From contig DASVAW010000158.1 of assembly GCA_036376135.1 (NCBI GenBank), forward strand, positions 31,458 through 95,457: a stretch of DNA of 64,000 bases, in the 5' to 3' direction. The notes under the pieces were generated by a model. That model saw only the letters and a list, made by a program, of their open reading frames with translations, searched no databases and was not told the origin of the DNA. Shown piece by piece: positions 36,168 through 45,131 of the stretch. The first letter of the stretch is position 1, and each line of letters starts with the position of its first letter. The translations under genes and the position numbers were made by a program. This DNA is from Candidatus Polarisedimenticolaceae bacterium. GTDB lineage: Bacteria > Acidobacteriota > Polarisedimenticolia > Polarisedimenticolales > DASRJG01.

Positions 36168-37357
36168 TCCCGCCCCCCGATACCTTCGTCGCCGTCCCGG
36201 AGCCGACCGCCCAGGCGCTCCAGTACTTCCGCGGGAACCAGCTCCTCTGGCTCGTGAACACCCTGCTCGGCCTCGCGATCCCGGCGCTGTTCCTGTTCAC
36301 CGGCTGGTCGGCGAAGCTCCGGGACGCCGCGAAGCGGATGGGGAAGGCGTGGTATCCGACGCTCGTGCTTTATCTCGTTTTCTTCACCGTGCTCACCTCG
36401 CTGATCACGCTGCCGCTGGACTTCTGGTCGGGGTTCACGCGTCAGCACGACTACGGGATGTCGAACCAGACCCTCGCGAAATGGTGGAAGGACTTCGGGA
36501 TCGGGATGCTCGTGTCGCTCGTGCTCGGCGCGGTGACGATCTGGGTGCCGTACCTGCTCATTCGCAAGAGTCCGAAACGGTGGTGGCTCTGGACGGCGAT
36601 GGTCGCCGTGCCGGGGATCTGCGGTCTCATCCTGCTGCAGCCGATCGCGATCGACCCGCTGTTCAACGACTTCGGACCGATGAAGGACAAGGACCTCGAG
36701 CAGAAGATCCTCGCCCTCGCCGATCGCGCGGGGATCGAGGGGAGCCGTGTCTATGAAGTGGCCAAGAGCGAGGACACGAAAGCGGTGAACGCCTACGTGA
36801 CCGGGTTCATGGACACCAAACGCATCGTGTTGTGGGACACGACGATCGCGAAGCTGGACGAGCGGCAGCTGCTCTTCGTGATGGGGCACGAAATGGGGCA
36901 TTACGTCCTCGGCCACATCTGGAAGACGATCGCCATCGCGGGGCTCGGGATCGCCTTCGTGTTGTGGGCGGCGCATCGGCTCTCGCGCGGCTTGATCGAT
37001 CGTTTCGGGGATCGGTTCGGCTTCAACGAGCTGTCCGACGTCGCGTCGCTTCCGTTGATCCTGCTGATCGCCAATCTCATCGGCTTCGTCGCCTCGCCGG
37101 CGGCGCTCGCCTACAGCCGCTGGCAAGAGCACGACTCCGATCGATTCGGCCTGGAGATCACCCGCGACAACTGGGCGGGGGCGTCCGCGTTCGTCAAGCT
37201 GCAGGAGGAGAATCTCGGAGTGCCGCGGCCCGGCCTCCTCTACAAGGTGTTCCGGGCGGGCCATCCGCCGCTCGGCGAGCGCGTCGACTTCTGCAACACC
37301 TACAAGCCGTGGGCGACGGGGGAGCCGATGCGGCACGCCGGCCGCTTCAAGGAGTGA
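36164..37357 (+). CDS. M48 family membrane metalloprotease (Ste24/CAAX prenyl protease-like)
   Basis: A 397-aa polytopic protease. The zinc motif HEMGH (VMGHEMGHYVLGH) lies between hydrophobic helices, and SRWQEHDSDRFGLEI supplies the third Glu ligand, typical of Ste24/HtpX-type M48 enzymes. The N-terminal M48_N region has several helices and the QHDYGMSNQTLAKW stretch. It likely degrades or processes membrane proteins. It is sandwiched in an overlapping set with the phosphatase upstream and the cupin gene downstream (GTGA overlap). Confidence 0.93.
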   Translation: MIPPPDTFVAVPEPTAQALQYFRGNQLLWLVNTLLGLAIPALFLFTGWSAKLRDAAKRMGKAWYPTLVLYLVFFTVLTSLITLPLDFWSGFTRQHDYGMSNQTLAKWWKDFGIGMLVSLVLGAVTIWVPYLLIRKSPKRWWLWTAMVAVPGICGLILLQPIAIDPLFNDFGPMKDKDLEQKILALADRAGIEGSRVYEVAKSEDTKAVNAYVTGFMDTKRIVLWDTTIAKLDERQLLFVMGHEMGHYVLGHIWKTIAIAGLGIAFVLWAAHRLSRGLIDRFGDRFGFNELSDVASLPLILLIANLIGFVASPAALAYSRWQEHDSDRFGLEITRDNWAGASAFVKLQEENLGVPRPGLLYKVFRAGHPPLGERVDFCNTYKPWATGEPMRHAGRFKE

Positions 37358-37851
37358 GCGTCGTGGACGACGTGGCCCGCTACGTTCCAGGCGATCGATT
37401 CCACGCGACGGTGCGAAAGGTCTACTCGGGTGCGCTGGGCTGGGCGGTCAACAAGCGCGGCGAGAACATGGCGCGGGTGCTCTACGAGCCCGCGCACGAG
37501 AACGCCGCATTCGACGACGCAGAGCGCCGCGGCCGCGGGAGGGACTTCGCGACCTGGGTCTTCAGCGAGGAGCGTGGCCTCGAGGAGGGGCTCTTCTCGA
37601 CCGGGTTCGAGTTGATGATCGACGCGCGACTCGAGCCGAACGCCTCGATCGGCCGGCACGAACATCCCCGTACGGACGAGATCTACTACGTGCTCGAAGG
37701 GTCGATCCGCATGACCACGTTCGACGCCGGCGGAAGGGAGCACACCGAGGACGTGCGTGCGGGAGACGCCCACCTGGTCCGAAAGGGGCAGGGACACCAC
37801 GGGACGGCGGGTCCGGAAGGAGTTCGTTTCATTGCGGTCGCCACGCGATAG
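37354..37851 (+). CDS. Cupin-domain protein
   Basis: A 165-aa protein with a C-terminal cupin barrel. Motif 1 is IGRHEHPRTDEIYYVLEGS and motif 2 is RAGDAHLVRKGQGHHGTAG, with His/Glu residues that could hold a metal. The N-terminal ~60 residues are basic and without a known domain. The start is GTG 37354 overlapping the M48 stop. Enzyme or sensor role is unknown. Confidence 0.8.
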   Translation: MSVVDDVARYVPGDRFHATVRKVYSGALGWAVNKRGENMARVLYEPAHENAAFDDAERRGRGRDFATWVFSEERGLEEGLFSTGFELMIDARLEPNASIGRHEHPRTDEIYYVLEGSIRMTTFDAGGREHTEDVRAGDAHLVRKGQGHHGTAGPEGVRFIAVATR

Positions 37852-37860
37852 CGCCGCCGG

Positions 37861-38763
37861 TCAACTCCCCAACTCCTCCCACGCGGCCCGGACGTTCATC
37901 TCGATCGCCCCGTCGAACTTCGCCACGCGGCTCTCGAATCCGGGGATGCGTTCGACCTTCGAGAGCTCCTCGACGGTCTTCCCCTCGGCCTTGCCTTTCT
38001 TCACGTAGTCGAGCAGGCCGCCGAGGTAGGTGACCATCGCCTTGAGCGGCTCCTGGTCGCCGACGACGTCGGCGTCGTCCGCCGCGTGGCCGAAGACGTA
38101 CCGCGCGTCCTTCGGATAGTGCTCGAGGGCCTGTCCGAGGACGCGCATCCACCCCTGGATCGACGCGCCGCCCGGCCGGTCGATGAACGGCAGCATGCCG
38201 TTGAAGACGAGGTCGCCCATGTGGACGACGTTCGCCTGTTCGAACGCCCAGATCGCGTCCCCGCCCGTGTGGGCGGGACCGAAGTGCTTCGCCCGCACGA
38301 CCTCCTTGCCGAGGTCGAGGGAATAGACCTTCTCGAACGTCGTGTCGGGGTAGCTCTGGTCCGCGACGTTGCCGCGCCTCTCCGCCGCGGCCTTCTGGAG
38401 TTCGGGCACGTTCTTCTGGGCGACGATCCTCGCGGCCTCGGGCTTGAACACCCCGACGCCTCCGGTGTGATCGCCGTGGTGGTGCGTCAGGAACACGGCG
38501 TCGAGCTTGCGGGCGCTCTTCGCGCGCAGCAGGCCCAGGCACGCCTTCGCCGGGTCGGGGAACTGGGTGTCGACCACCGCGGCCGCGTCCTTGGCGACGT
38601 ACACGCCGATCGTGCCGCCCGTGCGAGCGGAGAAGAGGTGCATCCCGCCGCGAAGCGCACGGAGCGACTCCCCCTCGGCGAGCACGCGATCGAGCCACGA
38701 CGGAGCGACGAACGCTCCGGCCGCGGCGAGGGAGGTGGTGGTCAGGAAGGTGCGACGGCGCAT
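37861..38763 (-). CDS. Exported metallo-beta-lactamase fold hydrolase
   Basis: A 300-aa protein with a Tat-like signal (MRRRTFLTTTSLAAAGAFVA). The MBL-fold zinc motif is LTHHHGDHTGG, with HTGGDA and FGHAAD as further ligand positions. It is a periplasmic hydrolase of the SoxH/quinoprotein-associated type by overall look; the substrate is unknown. A strong AAGGAGG SD sets the ATG at 38763. It is convergent with the cupin gene, 9 nt apart. Confidence 0.88.
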   Translation of the reverse strand: MRRRTFLTTTSLAAAGAFVAPSWLDRVLAEGESLRALRGGMHLFSARTGGTIGVYVAKDAAAVVDTQFPDPAKACLGLLRAKSARKLDAVFLTHHHGDHTGGVGVFKPEAARIVAQKNVPELQKAAAERRGNVADQSYPDTTFEKVYSLDLGKEVVRAKHFGPAHTGGDAIWAFEQANVVHMGDLVFNGMLPFIDRPGGASIQGWMRVLGQALEHYPKDARYVFGHAADDADVVGDQEPLKAMVTYLGGLLDYVKKGKAEGKTVEELSKVERIPGFESRVAKFDGAIEMNVRAAWEELGS

Positions 38764-38791
38764 GGGGCCTCCTTTTCGGGACCGCGGGATT

Positions 38792-39451
38792 CTACTTCGG
38801 CCGTCCGCCGAGCCGTTCCGCGACGTAGACGGCGACGAAGCCGAGGAGGAGCGCGACGCCGACGAGGATCCCCGCTTCACGGGCGCGTCCGGCCTGCTGG
38901 GCCCCGTAGATGGCGGAAGCGAGGGTCTGCGTGCGGCCGGGGATGTTGCCGGCGACGATCACGGTGGCGCCGAACTCCCCCACGGCTCGGGTGAATCCCA
39001 GGATCAGCGCCGCGGTGAGCCCTCGGGCGGCGAGCGGGACCGTGAACCTCAGGAAGACCGCCCGGGGGGCGTGCCCGAGCGTGCGCGCCATCGCCTCGAG
39101 GCGCGGGTCCACCCCCTCGAAGGCGACGCGCGCGGTCCGCACGACCAGCGGCATCGCGAGGACCGATTGGGCGAGCACCGCACCCTTCCAGGTCAGCAAC
39201 ACGCCGGGATCGAACCCGAGGGTCGATCGTCCGAGAGGGCCGTCGTAGGCGAAGAGCGAAAGGAGCAGGAAGCCGATCGCCGTCGGCGGGAGCACGAGGG
39301 GGAGGGTCAGGAAGGTGGACAGCGCCGCCTTCCCGCGGAACTCCCGTCGCGCGAGGAGGTACGCCGCGGCGAACGCGGGCGCGGCGACGAGCGCCATCGA
39401 CGTCGCGGCGACCTGCAGGGTCAGGAGGAGGGGCGCAAGCGCGGTCTCCAC
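38792..39451 (-). CDS. modB: Molybdate ABC transporter permease ModB
   Basis: A 219-aa inner-membrane permease with five to six helices. The EAA loop [19 protein letters not shown] and [20 protein letters not shown] are the ModB signatures, the latter contacting ModC. The start is GTG 39451, 9 nt after modA. No ModC ATPase follows; the next gene downstream is the MBL protein. The ATPase must be supplied from elsewhere. Confidence 0.93.
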   Translation of the reverse strand: METALAPLLLTLQVAATSMALVAAPAFAAAYLLARREFRGKAALSTFLTLPLVLPPTAIGFLLLSLFAYDGPLGRSTLGFDPGVLLTWKGAVLAQSVLAMPLVVRTARVAFEGVDPRLEAMARTLGHAPRAVFLRFTVPLAARGLTAALILGFTRAVGEFGATVIVAGNIPGRTQTLASAIYGAQQAGRAREAGILVGVALLLGFVAVYVAERLGGRPK

Positions 39452-39460
39452 GCCGGCACT

Positions 39461-40171
39461 CTACCTCGGCAGGAAACCGTGCTTCTCGAAGATCGCCCGG
39501 CCTTCGGGGCTCGCCAGGAATCCGACGAAGCGCCGGCCGTGTCCCTCGCGAAGCGCGGCGGCGGCGTAGGTGGCCTCCCCCGGAAGCTCGGTCAGCACGC
39601 GGACCTTCGAGGAGGACTTCGCGTCGGTGCGGTAGACGATGCCGACGATCGCGGGGTCGGACTCGACGAGCGCGAGCGCCGCGCGCACGTCGGGCGACGG
39701 CACGACCCTCGCGACGACGGCGTCCCACACCCTCCCCTTCAACACCGCCTTCGCGTACCGGCCGGCGGGGACCGCCTCGGGGTCCCCCATCGCCAGCGCA
39801 CGGAACGAGGCCGTCGACAGATCGTCGGGGCGCGCGATCGCGACCGTCGAGTCGGTCCGCGCGATCACGACCAGCCGGTTCGCGAGCACCGTCCGGCGCG
39901 TCCCCGCGAGGATGCGGCCCGATCGCTCGACCTCGTCCATCCAATGCTGGTCGGCGGAGAGGAAGACGTCCCCGGCGCCGGACGCGACGATCTGCTGCGC
40001 GAGCGTGTTCGATCCGGCGAAGTTGAAGACGACGCCGACACCCGCGCTTTTCTCGTAGGCCGCGCCGATCTCCGTCAGCGCGTCGCGCAGGCTCGCGGCG
40101 GCATGGACCTCGATCTCGGGGGGCGGCTCGGCCGCGACCACGGCCGCCGCGAGGAGCAGGCTCCGGAGCAT
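39461..40171 (-). CDS. modA: Molybdate ABC transporter substrate-binding protein ModA
   Basis: A 236-aa periplasmic binding protein. A short signal peptide (MLRSLLLAAAVVAAE) precedes IEVHAAASLRDALTEIG, and FNFAGSNTLAQQI and GDVFLSADQHWMDE are the ModA oxyanion-site motifs. It delivers molybdate or tungstate to ModB. It begins the modAB pair. Confidence 0.93.
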   Translation of the reverse strand: MLRSLLLAAAVVAAEPPPEIEVHAAASLRDALTEIGAAYEKSAGVGVVFNFAGSNTLAQQIVASGAGDVFLSADQHWMDEVERSGRILAGTRRTVLANRLVVIARTDSTVAIARPDDLSTASFRALAMGDPEAVPAGRYAKAVLKGRVWDAVVARVVPSPDVRAALALVESDPAIVGIVYRTDAKSSSKVRVLTELPGEATYAAAALREGHGRRFVGFLASPEGRAIFEKHGFLPR

Positions 40172-40355
40172 GGGGACGATCTTAGGACGGAGTCCGCACC
40201 CTCCCGCCCGGGAGAATTGGGACGTCCTGCCGCGCCGCGGCCACGGCGGCCGTTCGCCCCGCTATTCCATCAAACCCTACAGATCCAGGGAGCCCGCTGC
40301 GCCCTTGTGGCATGATCGTTCGGGTTTCGGCGGTCCCGCCGCCGGGGAGAGGGGT

Positions 40356-42134
40356 ATGGAGGATCGGTCCGCGCTCGAGCAGCGGCGCCAAGCGGAACTC
40401 CGCAACGCGCTGGCGTCCCTGCTGGGCACCGACGATCCTTCGGCCATCGACGAGCTCCGCGGCCACCTGGAACGCGTGGAGTTGCGCCGCGGGGAGACGC
40501 TCTACCGGCAGGGGGACGTCGCCCACGACCTGCACATCGTCGCGAGCGGCACCCTGCGGGTGATGTCCACCGACGCCCGCGGGCGCTCGACCGCGATCGC
40601 GGAGATCCGCCGAGGCCAGACCGTCGGCGAGATGGCGATCCTCGAAGGAACGACCCGGACCGCCACGGTCTTCGCCGTACGCGACTGCGTCCTGCTCCGG
40701 CTCGACCGCTCGAAGCTCGAGCGGGTCGTGGAGAGCCACCCGAGGCTCGTCCTGAACATCTCTCGACTGATGAGCTCGCGCCTGCGGCGCACGACGCTCG
40801 GGCGCGGGATCTCGGAGCGTTATCGCACGATCGCGGTGGTCCCTCACGGCGGGATCGAGGGGATCGGGACGGCGCGTCGTCTCGCCGACGAGCTGGGGCT
40901 CTACGGCAGGGCCGCGCTCGTCGACTCCGAGCCCGTCGACGACCGGGTCGAGGACCTCGAGGCCGCCCACGACTCGCTCGTCCTGCTCGCCGACGGCGAA
41001 CCGACTCCCTGGACGCGGACGTGCCTCTCCCACGCCGATGCCGTCGTGCTCGTCGCCGAGTTCGGCGCGGACGCGTCGGTCGGACCGGTCGAGCGGTGGC
41101 TGGGCGACCAGGATGCCTTCGAGCGGCTGCCTCGTCGGGAGCTCGTCCTGCTCCACCCGCCCGGCAGCCGCGGGCCCTCGGGAACCGCGCGATGGCTCGA
41201 GGGACGCCGCGTCGACCGGCACCACCACGTGCGCGCCGACCGCGCGGGGGATCTCGCCCGCGTGGCACGGTACGCCGCGGGACGCGCGGTAGGGCTCGTG
41301 CTCGCCGGAGGGGGAGCGCCGGGATTCGCCCACGTCGGCGTGATCCGCGCGCTGCGCGAACGCGGCATCCCGATCGACGCGGTGGGCGGCACGAGCATCG
41401 GCGCGATCGTCGCCGCGGGCGTGGCTCTGGACTTCGACGACGAGCAGCTGTACCGGGCTTGCCGCGAGTCGTTCACCGGCTCCGACCCGTTGGGCGACTA
41501 CAACCTGATCCCGGTCGTGTCCGTGTCGCGAGGGGGGCGCATCGAGCGGCGTCTGCGCGAGCATCTGGGCGAGGGTTCGATCGAGGACTGCTGGATCCCG
41601 TTCTTCTGCATTTCGGCGAACCTCTCGAGCAACGAGCAACACGTCCACCAGTCGGGGCCGCTGTGGCGCGCGGTGCGCACGAGCTGCTCGCTCCCCGGGA
41701 TCGTGCCCCCGATGGTGCACGACGGACAACTGCACATCGACGGCAGCTGCGTGAACAACCTGCCGGTGGACGTCTTCCAGCGCGCGGGGATGGGACGGGT
41801 GATCGCCTCCGATCTCGACCTGCGCGTCGATCGTCGCCTCGGCTACGACAAGGTCCCGTCCCCCTGGCGCGTGCTCGCGGGCCGGCTCGTGCCGGGCGTC
41901 TCGCGCGTTCCGGTGCCGGGACCGCTCAACGTGGTGATGAAGTCCACGATGCTCGGCGGCGCCGAGCGCGCGGCCCGGGTCCGCGAGGAGGTGGACCTCT
42001 GCTTCGTGAGCCCGGTCCAGCGCATCGGCCTGCTGCGCTGGTCGGCGTTCGACGACGCCGTCGCCGCGGGTTACCGGCACGCCGCCGAGCGCCTCGGGCC
42101 GGACTCCGTCGCCCTCCTGCGGGGGGTCCGATGA
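40356..42134 (+). CDS. Cyclic-nucleotide-binding patatin-like phospholipase (NTE-like)
   Basis: A 592-aa protein. Residues ~15-150 form a cNMP-binding beta-roll (ETLYRQGDVAHDLHIVASGT, GQTVGEMAILEGTTRTATVF). A middle domain of ~150 residues follows. The C-terminal patatin domain (~310-590) has the oxyanion motif GGGAPG, nucleophile Ser in GTSIG and Asp in DGS. This matches bacterial homologues of neuropathy target esterase, lysophospholipases at the membrane. The ATG at 40356 follows GGGGAGAGGGG. Its stop overlaps the SpoIIE-type phosphatase ATG, linking the two. Confidence 0.9.
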   Translation: MEDRSALEQRRQAELRNALASLLGTDDPSAIDELRGHLERVELRRGETLYRQGDVAHDLHIVASGTLRVMSTDARGRSTAIAEIRRGQTVGEMAILEGTTRTATVFAVRDCVLLRLDRSKLERVVESHPRLVLNISRLMSSRLRRTTLGRGISERYRTIAVVPHGGIEGIGTARRLADELGLYGRAALVDSEPVDDRVEDLEAAHDSLVLLADGEPTPWTRTCLSHADAVVLVAEFGADASVGPVERWLGDQDAFERLPRRELVLLHPPGSRGPSGTARWLEGRRVDRHHHVRADRAGDLARVARYAAGRAVGLVLAGGGAPGFAHVGVIRALRERGIPIDAVGGTSIGAIVAAGVALDFDDEQLYRACRESFTGSDPLGDYNLIPVVSVSRGGRIERRLREHLGEGSIEDCWIPFFCISANLSSNEQHVHQSGPLWRAVRTSCSLPGIVPPMVHDGQLHIDGSCVNNLPVDVFQRAGMGRVIASDLDLRVDRRLGYDKVPSPWRVLAGRLVPGVSRVPVPGPLNVVMKSTMLGGAERAARVREEVDLCFVSPVQRIGLLRWSAFDDAVAAGYRHAAERLGPDSVALLRGVR

Positions 42135-43378
42135 GCCGCGAAGGAGAGGTCCTCGAGCGCGTCCTGGCCGTCAACCGCTCCCTCGCGCGTTCGCTCGACC
42201 TGACGACCCTGCTGTCGCAGGTGGTCGACACCGCGCTCGAGCTGCTCGACGCGGAACGGGGGAGCGTGTTCCTCCACGAGCCCGCTTCGGGGACCCTCGT
42301 CTCGCGCGTGGCCACGGGAACGGGGGAACTTCGGATCCCCGCCGACAGGGGGATCGTCGGGGAATGCGTCGCGACGCGCGAGATCGTCCTCGTCGCCGAC
42401 GCGTACGCCGACCCGCGTTTCAATCGCCAGGTCGACCTCGCGACGGGGTATCGCACCCGCTCGATGCTCACGATGCCGCTGATCGGGCACGACGACACGC
42501 TCGTCGGCGTGCTGCAGGTCCTCAACAAGCGCGGCGGTTCATTCGGCGACGCCGACCTGCCGATCGCCACGGCCCTCGCGGCGACCTGCGCGATCGCCAT
42601 CCAGCGCATGAGGCTCCTCGAGGAGATCGTCGAGAAGCGGCGGATGGAACGGGAGCTCGAGGTCGCGCGGGACATCCAGACGCGGGTCTTCCCGAAATCG
42701 ATGCCGGAGATCCCCGGCTACGACGTGGCGGGATGGAGCCGCCCCGCCGACCAGACCGGCGGCGACATCTTCGACGTGATCGCGGCCCCGGGTTCCGTCC
42801 TGCTCCTGCTCGGCGACGCGACCGGTCACGGGGTGGGACCGGCGATCTCCGTCACCCAGGTGCGGGCGATGCTCCGGATCGCCGCGCGGCTGGGGGCCGG
42901 TCTCGACCACACCTTCCGCAACATCAACGACCAGCTCTCGGACGACCTGTCCGACAACCGGTTCGTCACGGCCTTCCTCGGCGTGCTCGACCCGGCGTCG
43001 CACCGTGTCGTGTATCACGCGGGCGGCCAGGGCCCGCTCCTGCACTGGCGCGCCGCCGAACGGACGATCGACTGGCTCACCTCCTCGACGCTCCCGCTCG
43101 GGATGCTTCCCTTCCGGAAGACTCCGGAATCGCGCTGGATCGACATGGCGCCGGGGGACGTCCTCGCGCTGGTCTCGGACGGCATCTTCGAATGCGAGAA
43201 CGCCGCGGGAGAGGCGTTCGGGAACGAGCGGGCGGGTGCGATCGTCTCGGCGGGAACCGGCGCGGCGGAGACGGTCGCGCGCATGGTCGCCGAGGCGGAC
43301 GCGTTCCGCGGGTCCGCGCCGCAGCAGGACGACATGACGGTGCTGGTGCTGCGCCGGCGCGCCGCCGGCCGCGACTAG
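42131..43378 (+). CDS. GAF-SpoIIE PP2C-type serine phosphatase (RsbU-like)
   Basis: A 415-aa signalling phosphatase. A GAF domain (~20-165, VDTALELLDAERGSVFLHEP, STMPL-type core) is followed by a short coiled-coil (LLEEIVEKRRMERELEVARD). The SpoIIE/PP2C domain has GGDIFDVI, GDATGHGVGPA, SDGIFECENAAGEAFG and DDMTVLVL, carrying the metal-binding Asp residues. Such enzymes dephosphorylate STAS anti-anti-sigma factors in partner-switching cascades; none is near. It overlaps the patatin gene and, by 4 nt, the convergent MBL gene. Confidence 0.92.
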   Translation: MSREGEVLERVLAVNRSLARSLDLTTLLSQVVDTALELLDAERGSVFLHEPASGTLVSRVATGTGELRIPADRGIVGECVATREIVLVADAYADPRFNRQVDLATGYRTRSMLTMPLIGHDDTLVGVLQVLNKRGGSFGDADLPIATALAATCAIAIQRMRLLEEIVEKRRMERELEVARDIQTRVFPKSMPEIPGYDVAGWSRPADQTGGDIFDVIAAPGSVLLLLGDATGHGVGPAISVTQVRAMLRIAARLGAGLDHTFRNINDQLSDDLSDNRFVTAFLGVLDPASHRVVYHAGGQGPLLHWRAAERTIDWLTSSTLPLGMLPFRKTPESRWIDMAPGDVLALVSDGIFECENAAGEAFGNERAGAIVSAGTGAAETVARMVAEADAFRGSAPQQDDMTVLVLRRRAAGRD

Positions 43379-44211
43379 AACTCCAGCTCCATCCCCTCGC
43401 GCGCCGCGAACGTCGTCGGGAACTCCTCGCGCGCGACCCGTTCCACCTCCGCCAGCTGCGTGTCGGTGTGCTCGGGGTGGTGGTGGAAGAGCACGAGGTG
43501 CTTGACCCTCGCGGCGCGGGCGATCTGGACCGCCGCGTACCAGGTGCTGTGGCCCCAGCCCTTGCGCAGCGCCTCGTACTCCGCCTGCATGTACGTCGCG
43601 TCGTAGATCAGGTACTCGGCGTCCTTCGCGAAGTTCTCCAGCGCCCGGTCGGTCGCGGGGTCGCCGTGTTCGTGGTCGGTCGCGTAGACGATCCGGCGGC
43701 CCGCGTGCTCGAGGCGGTAGGCCACGCAGCCGTCGGGGTGCCGCAGCGGGAGCGAGTCCACGACCACGTCGCCGACGCGCACCGACTCACGGCCGACCTC
43801 CTCGAATTTCACGGTGGCCGGGGCGCCCGACAGCGGCACGGGGAAATACGGCGGGCACACGAGCGACTCGAGGACGTCGCGGATCGTCCGTCCCTCGGGG
43901 GCGAAGCTGTGAAAGGTGATCGTGTTCGCGGAATCGTACAGCGGGGGGAACAGCGCCATCCCCTCGACGTGGTCGAGGTGGTAGTGCGAAAGGAAGATGT
44001 GGAAACGCGTCGCCTGCCGGGCCCGCCGCTTCTCCACCTCGCTCCCGAGCAGGCGCACCCCCGACCCGCAGTCGAGGATCAGGTATTCGTCCTCGGCCAG
44101 CGCGACCGCGGCGCAGGGAGTATTGCCCCCGTAGCCGAGACGGTCGGCCGAGGGGGTCGGGACCGTCCCGCGCACTCCCCAGAATCGGAGCTTGAGGTTG
44201 GTGGAACCCAT
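43375..44211 (-). CDS. MBL-fold metal-dependent hydrolase (cytoplasmic)
   Basis: A 278-aa protein beginning MGSTNLKLRFWGVRGTVPTP, as in beta-lactamase-like phosphodiesterases and PhnP/RNase Z relatives. The zinc motif is LSHYHLDHVEGM, with further ligands in RHPDG, ATDHEHGD and FHHHPEHTD. No signal peptide. It probably cleaves a phosphodiester; the exact substrate is unknown. The ATG at 44211 is set by the conserved N-terminus. It is divergent from the radical SAM gene with a 40-bp gap. Confidence 0.87.
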   Translation of the reverse strand: MGSTNLKLRFWGVRGTVPTPSADRLGYGGNTPCAAVALAEDEYLILDCGSGVRLLGSEVEKRRARQATRFHIFLSHYHLDHVEGMALFPPLYDSANTITFHSFAPEGRTIRDVLESLVCPPYFPVPLSGAPATVKFEEVGRESVRVGDVVVDSLPLRHPDGCVAYRLEHAGRRIVYATDHEHGDPATDRALENFAKDAEYLIYDATYMQAEYEALRKGWGHSTWYAAVQIARAARVKHLVLFHHHPEHTDTQLAEVERVAREEFPTTFAAREGMELEF

Positions 44212-44251
44212 GCGAGAACGGATTCTAACCCCCTCCGGTACGATTCCGACG

Positions 44252-45124
44252 ATGCGATACGAAGGACCCCTGTTCCGCCCCCCGAGCGAAGCGGACAGCT
44301 TCATCCTCCAGGCCACCGTGGGGTGCTCCTGGAACCACTGCACCTACTGCGCGATGTACCGGCACAAGCCCTTCCGGGTCCGGGGGCTCGACGAGATCCT
44401 GGCCGACGTCTCCGAAGCGGCGGCCGCCGCGGGGGAGCGGGTCCGGAAGGTATTCGTGGCCGACGGCGACGCCCTCGCCATGGACCTCGGGACGTGGACG
44501 GCGATCCTCGAGGCGTGCCGGGCGGCCTTCCCTCGCCTGCGCCGGGTGAGCGCCTACGCGACCGCGATGAACCTCCTCGAGAAGTCGCCCGAAGAGCTGG
44601 CGAGGCTCAGGACGCTCGGGCTCTCGCTCCTGTACATCGGCCCCGAGTCGGGGGACGAGGAGACGCTCCGGCGGATCGCCAAGGGGGCGGGGTTCGACCA
44701 GCACGCCCTGGCGGCGAGCCGGGCCCGGGCCGCCGGCGTCGATCTCTCCGCGATCTTCCTGCTCGGCGCGGGGGGTGTGGAGCGAAGCGCGGAGCACGCC
44801 CTCGGCTCCGCCCGCCTGGCGACCGCGATGTCCCCGAAGTTCCTTTCGGTGCTCACGCTGACGGTGGTGCCGGACACCCCGCTGGCCGCCCTCGAGTCCC
44901 GCGGGCGTTTCGTCCTTCCGGACGTTCCCGGGTTGCTGCGCGAGATGCGGACGTTCGTCGCGGAGGCTGCGCCCGAAGACGCGATCTTCCGCACGAACCA
45001 TGCGTCGAACTACCTGCCGCTCGACGGACGCCTGCCCCGCGACCGCGAGCGGCTGCTCGCGGTCCTCGACGCGGCCCTCGACGGCTCGATCCCGCTCCGG
45101 CCGGAGTGGGCGCGGGGGTTGTGA
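44252..45124 (+). CDS. Radical SAM protein (CX4CX2C type)
   Basis: A 290-aa radical SAM enzyme. The 4Fe-4S motif is TVGCSWNHCTYCAMY, with spacing CX4CX2C rather than the usual CX3CX2C, a spacing known in a recognised subgroup of uncharacterised radical SAM proteins. FVADGDALAMDL and LSLLYIGPESGDEETLRRIA are core SAM-barrel motifs. No second cluster-binding domain is visible. Substrate unknown. Confidence 0.87.
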   Translation: MRYEGPLFRPPSEADSFILQATVGCSWNHCTYCAMYRHKPFRVRGLDEILADVSEAAAAAGERVRKVFVADGDALAMDLGTWTAILEACRAAFPRLRRVSAYATAMNLLEKSPEELARLRTLGLSLLYIGPESGDEETLRRIAKGAGFDQHALAASRARAAGVDLSAIFLLGAGGVERSAEHALGSARLATAMSPKFLSVLTLTVVPDTPLAALESRGRFVLPDVPGLLREMRTFVAEAAPEDAIFRTNHASNYLPLDGRLPRDRERLLAVLDAALDGSIPLRPEWARGL

Positions 45125-45131
45125 CCCTGGC

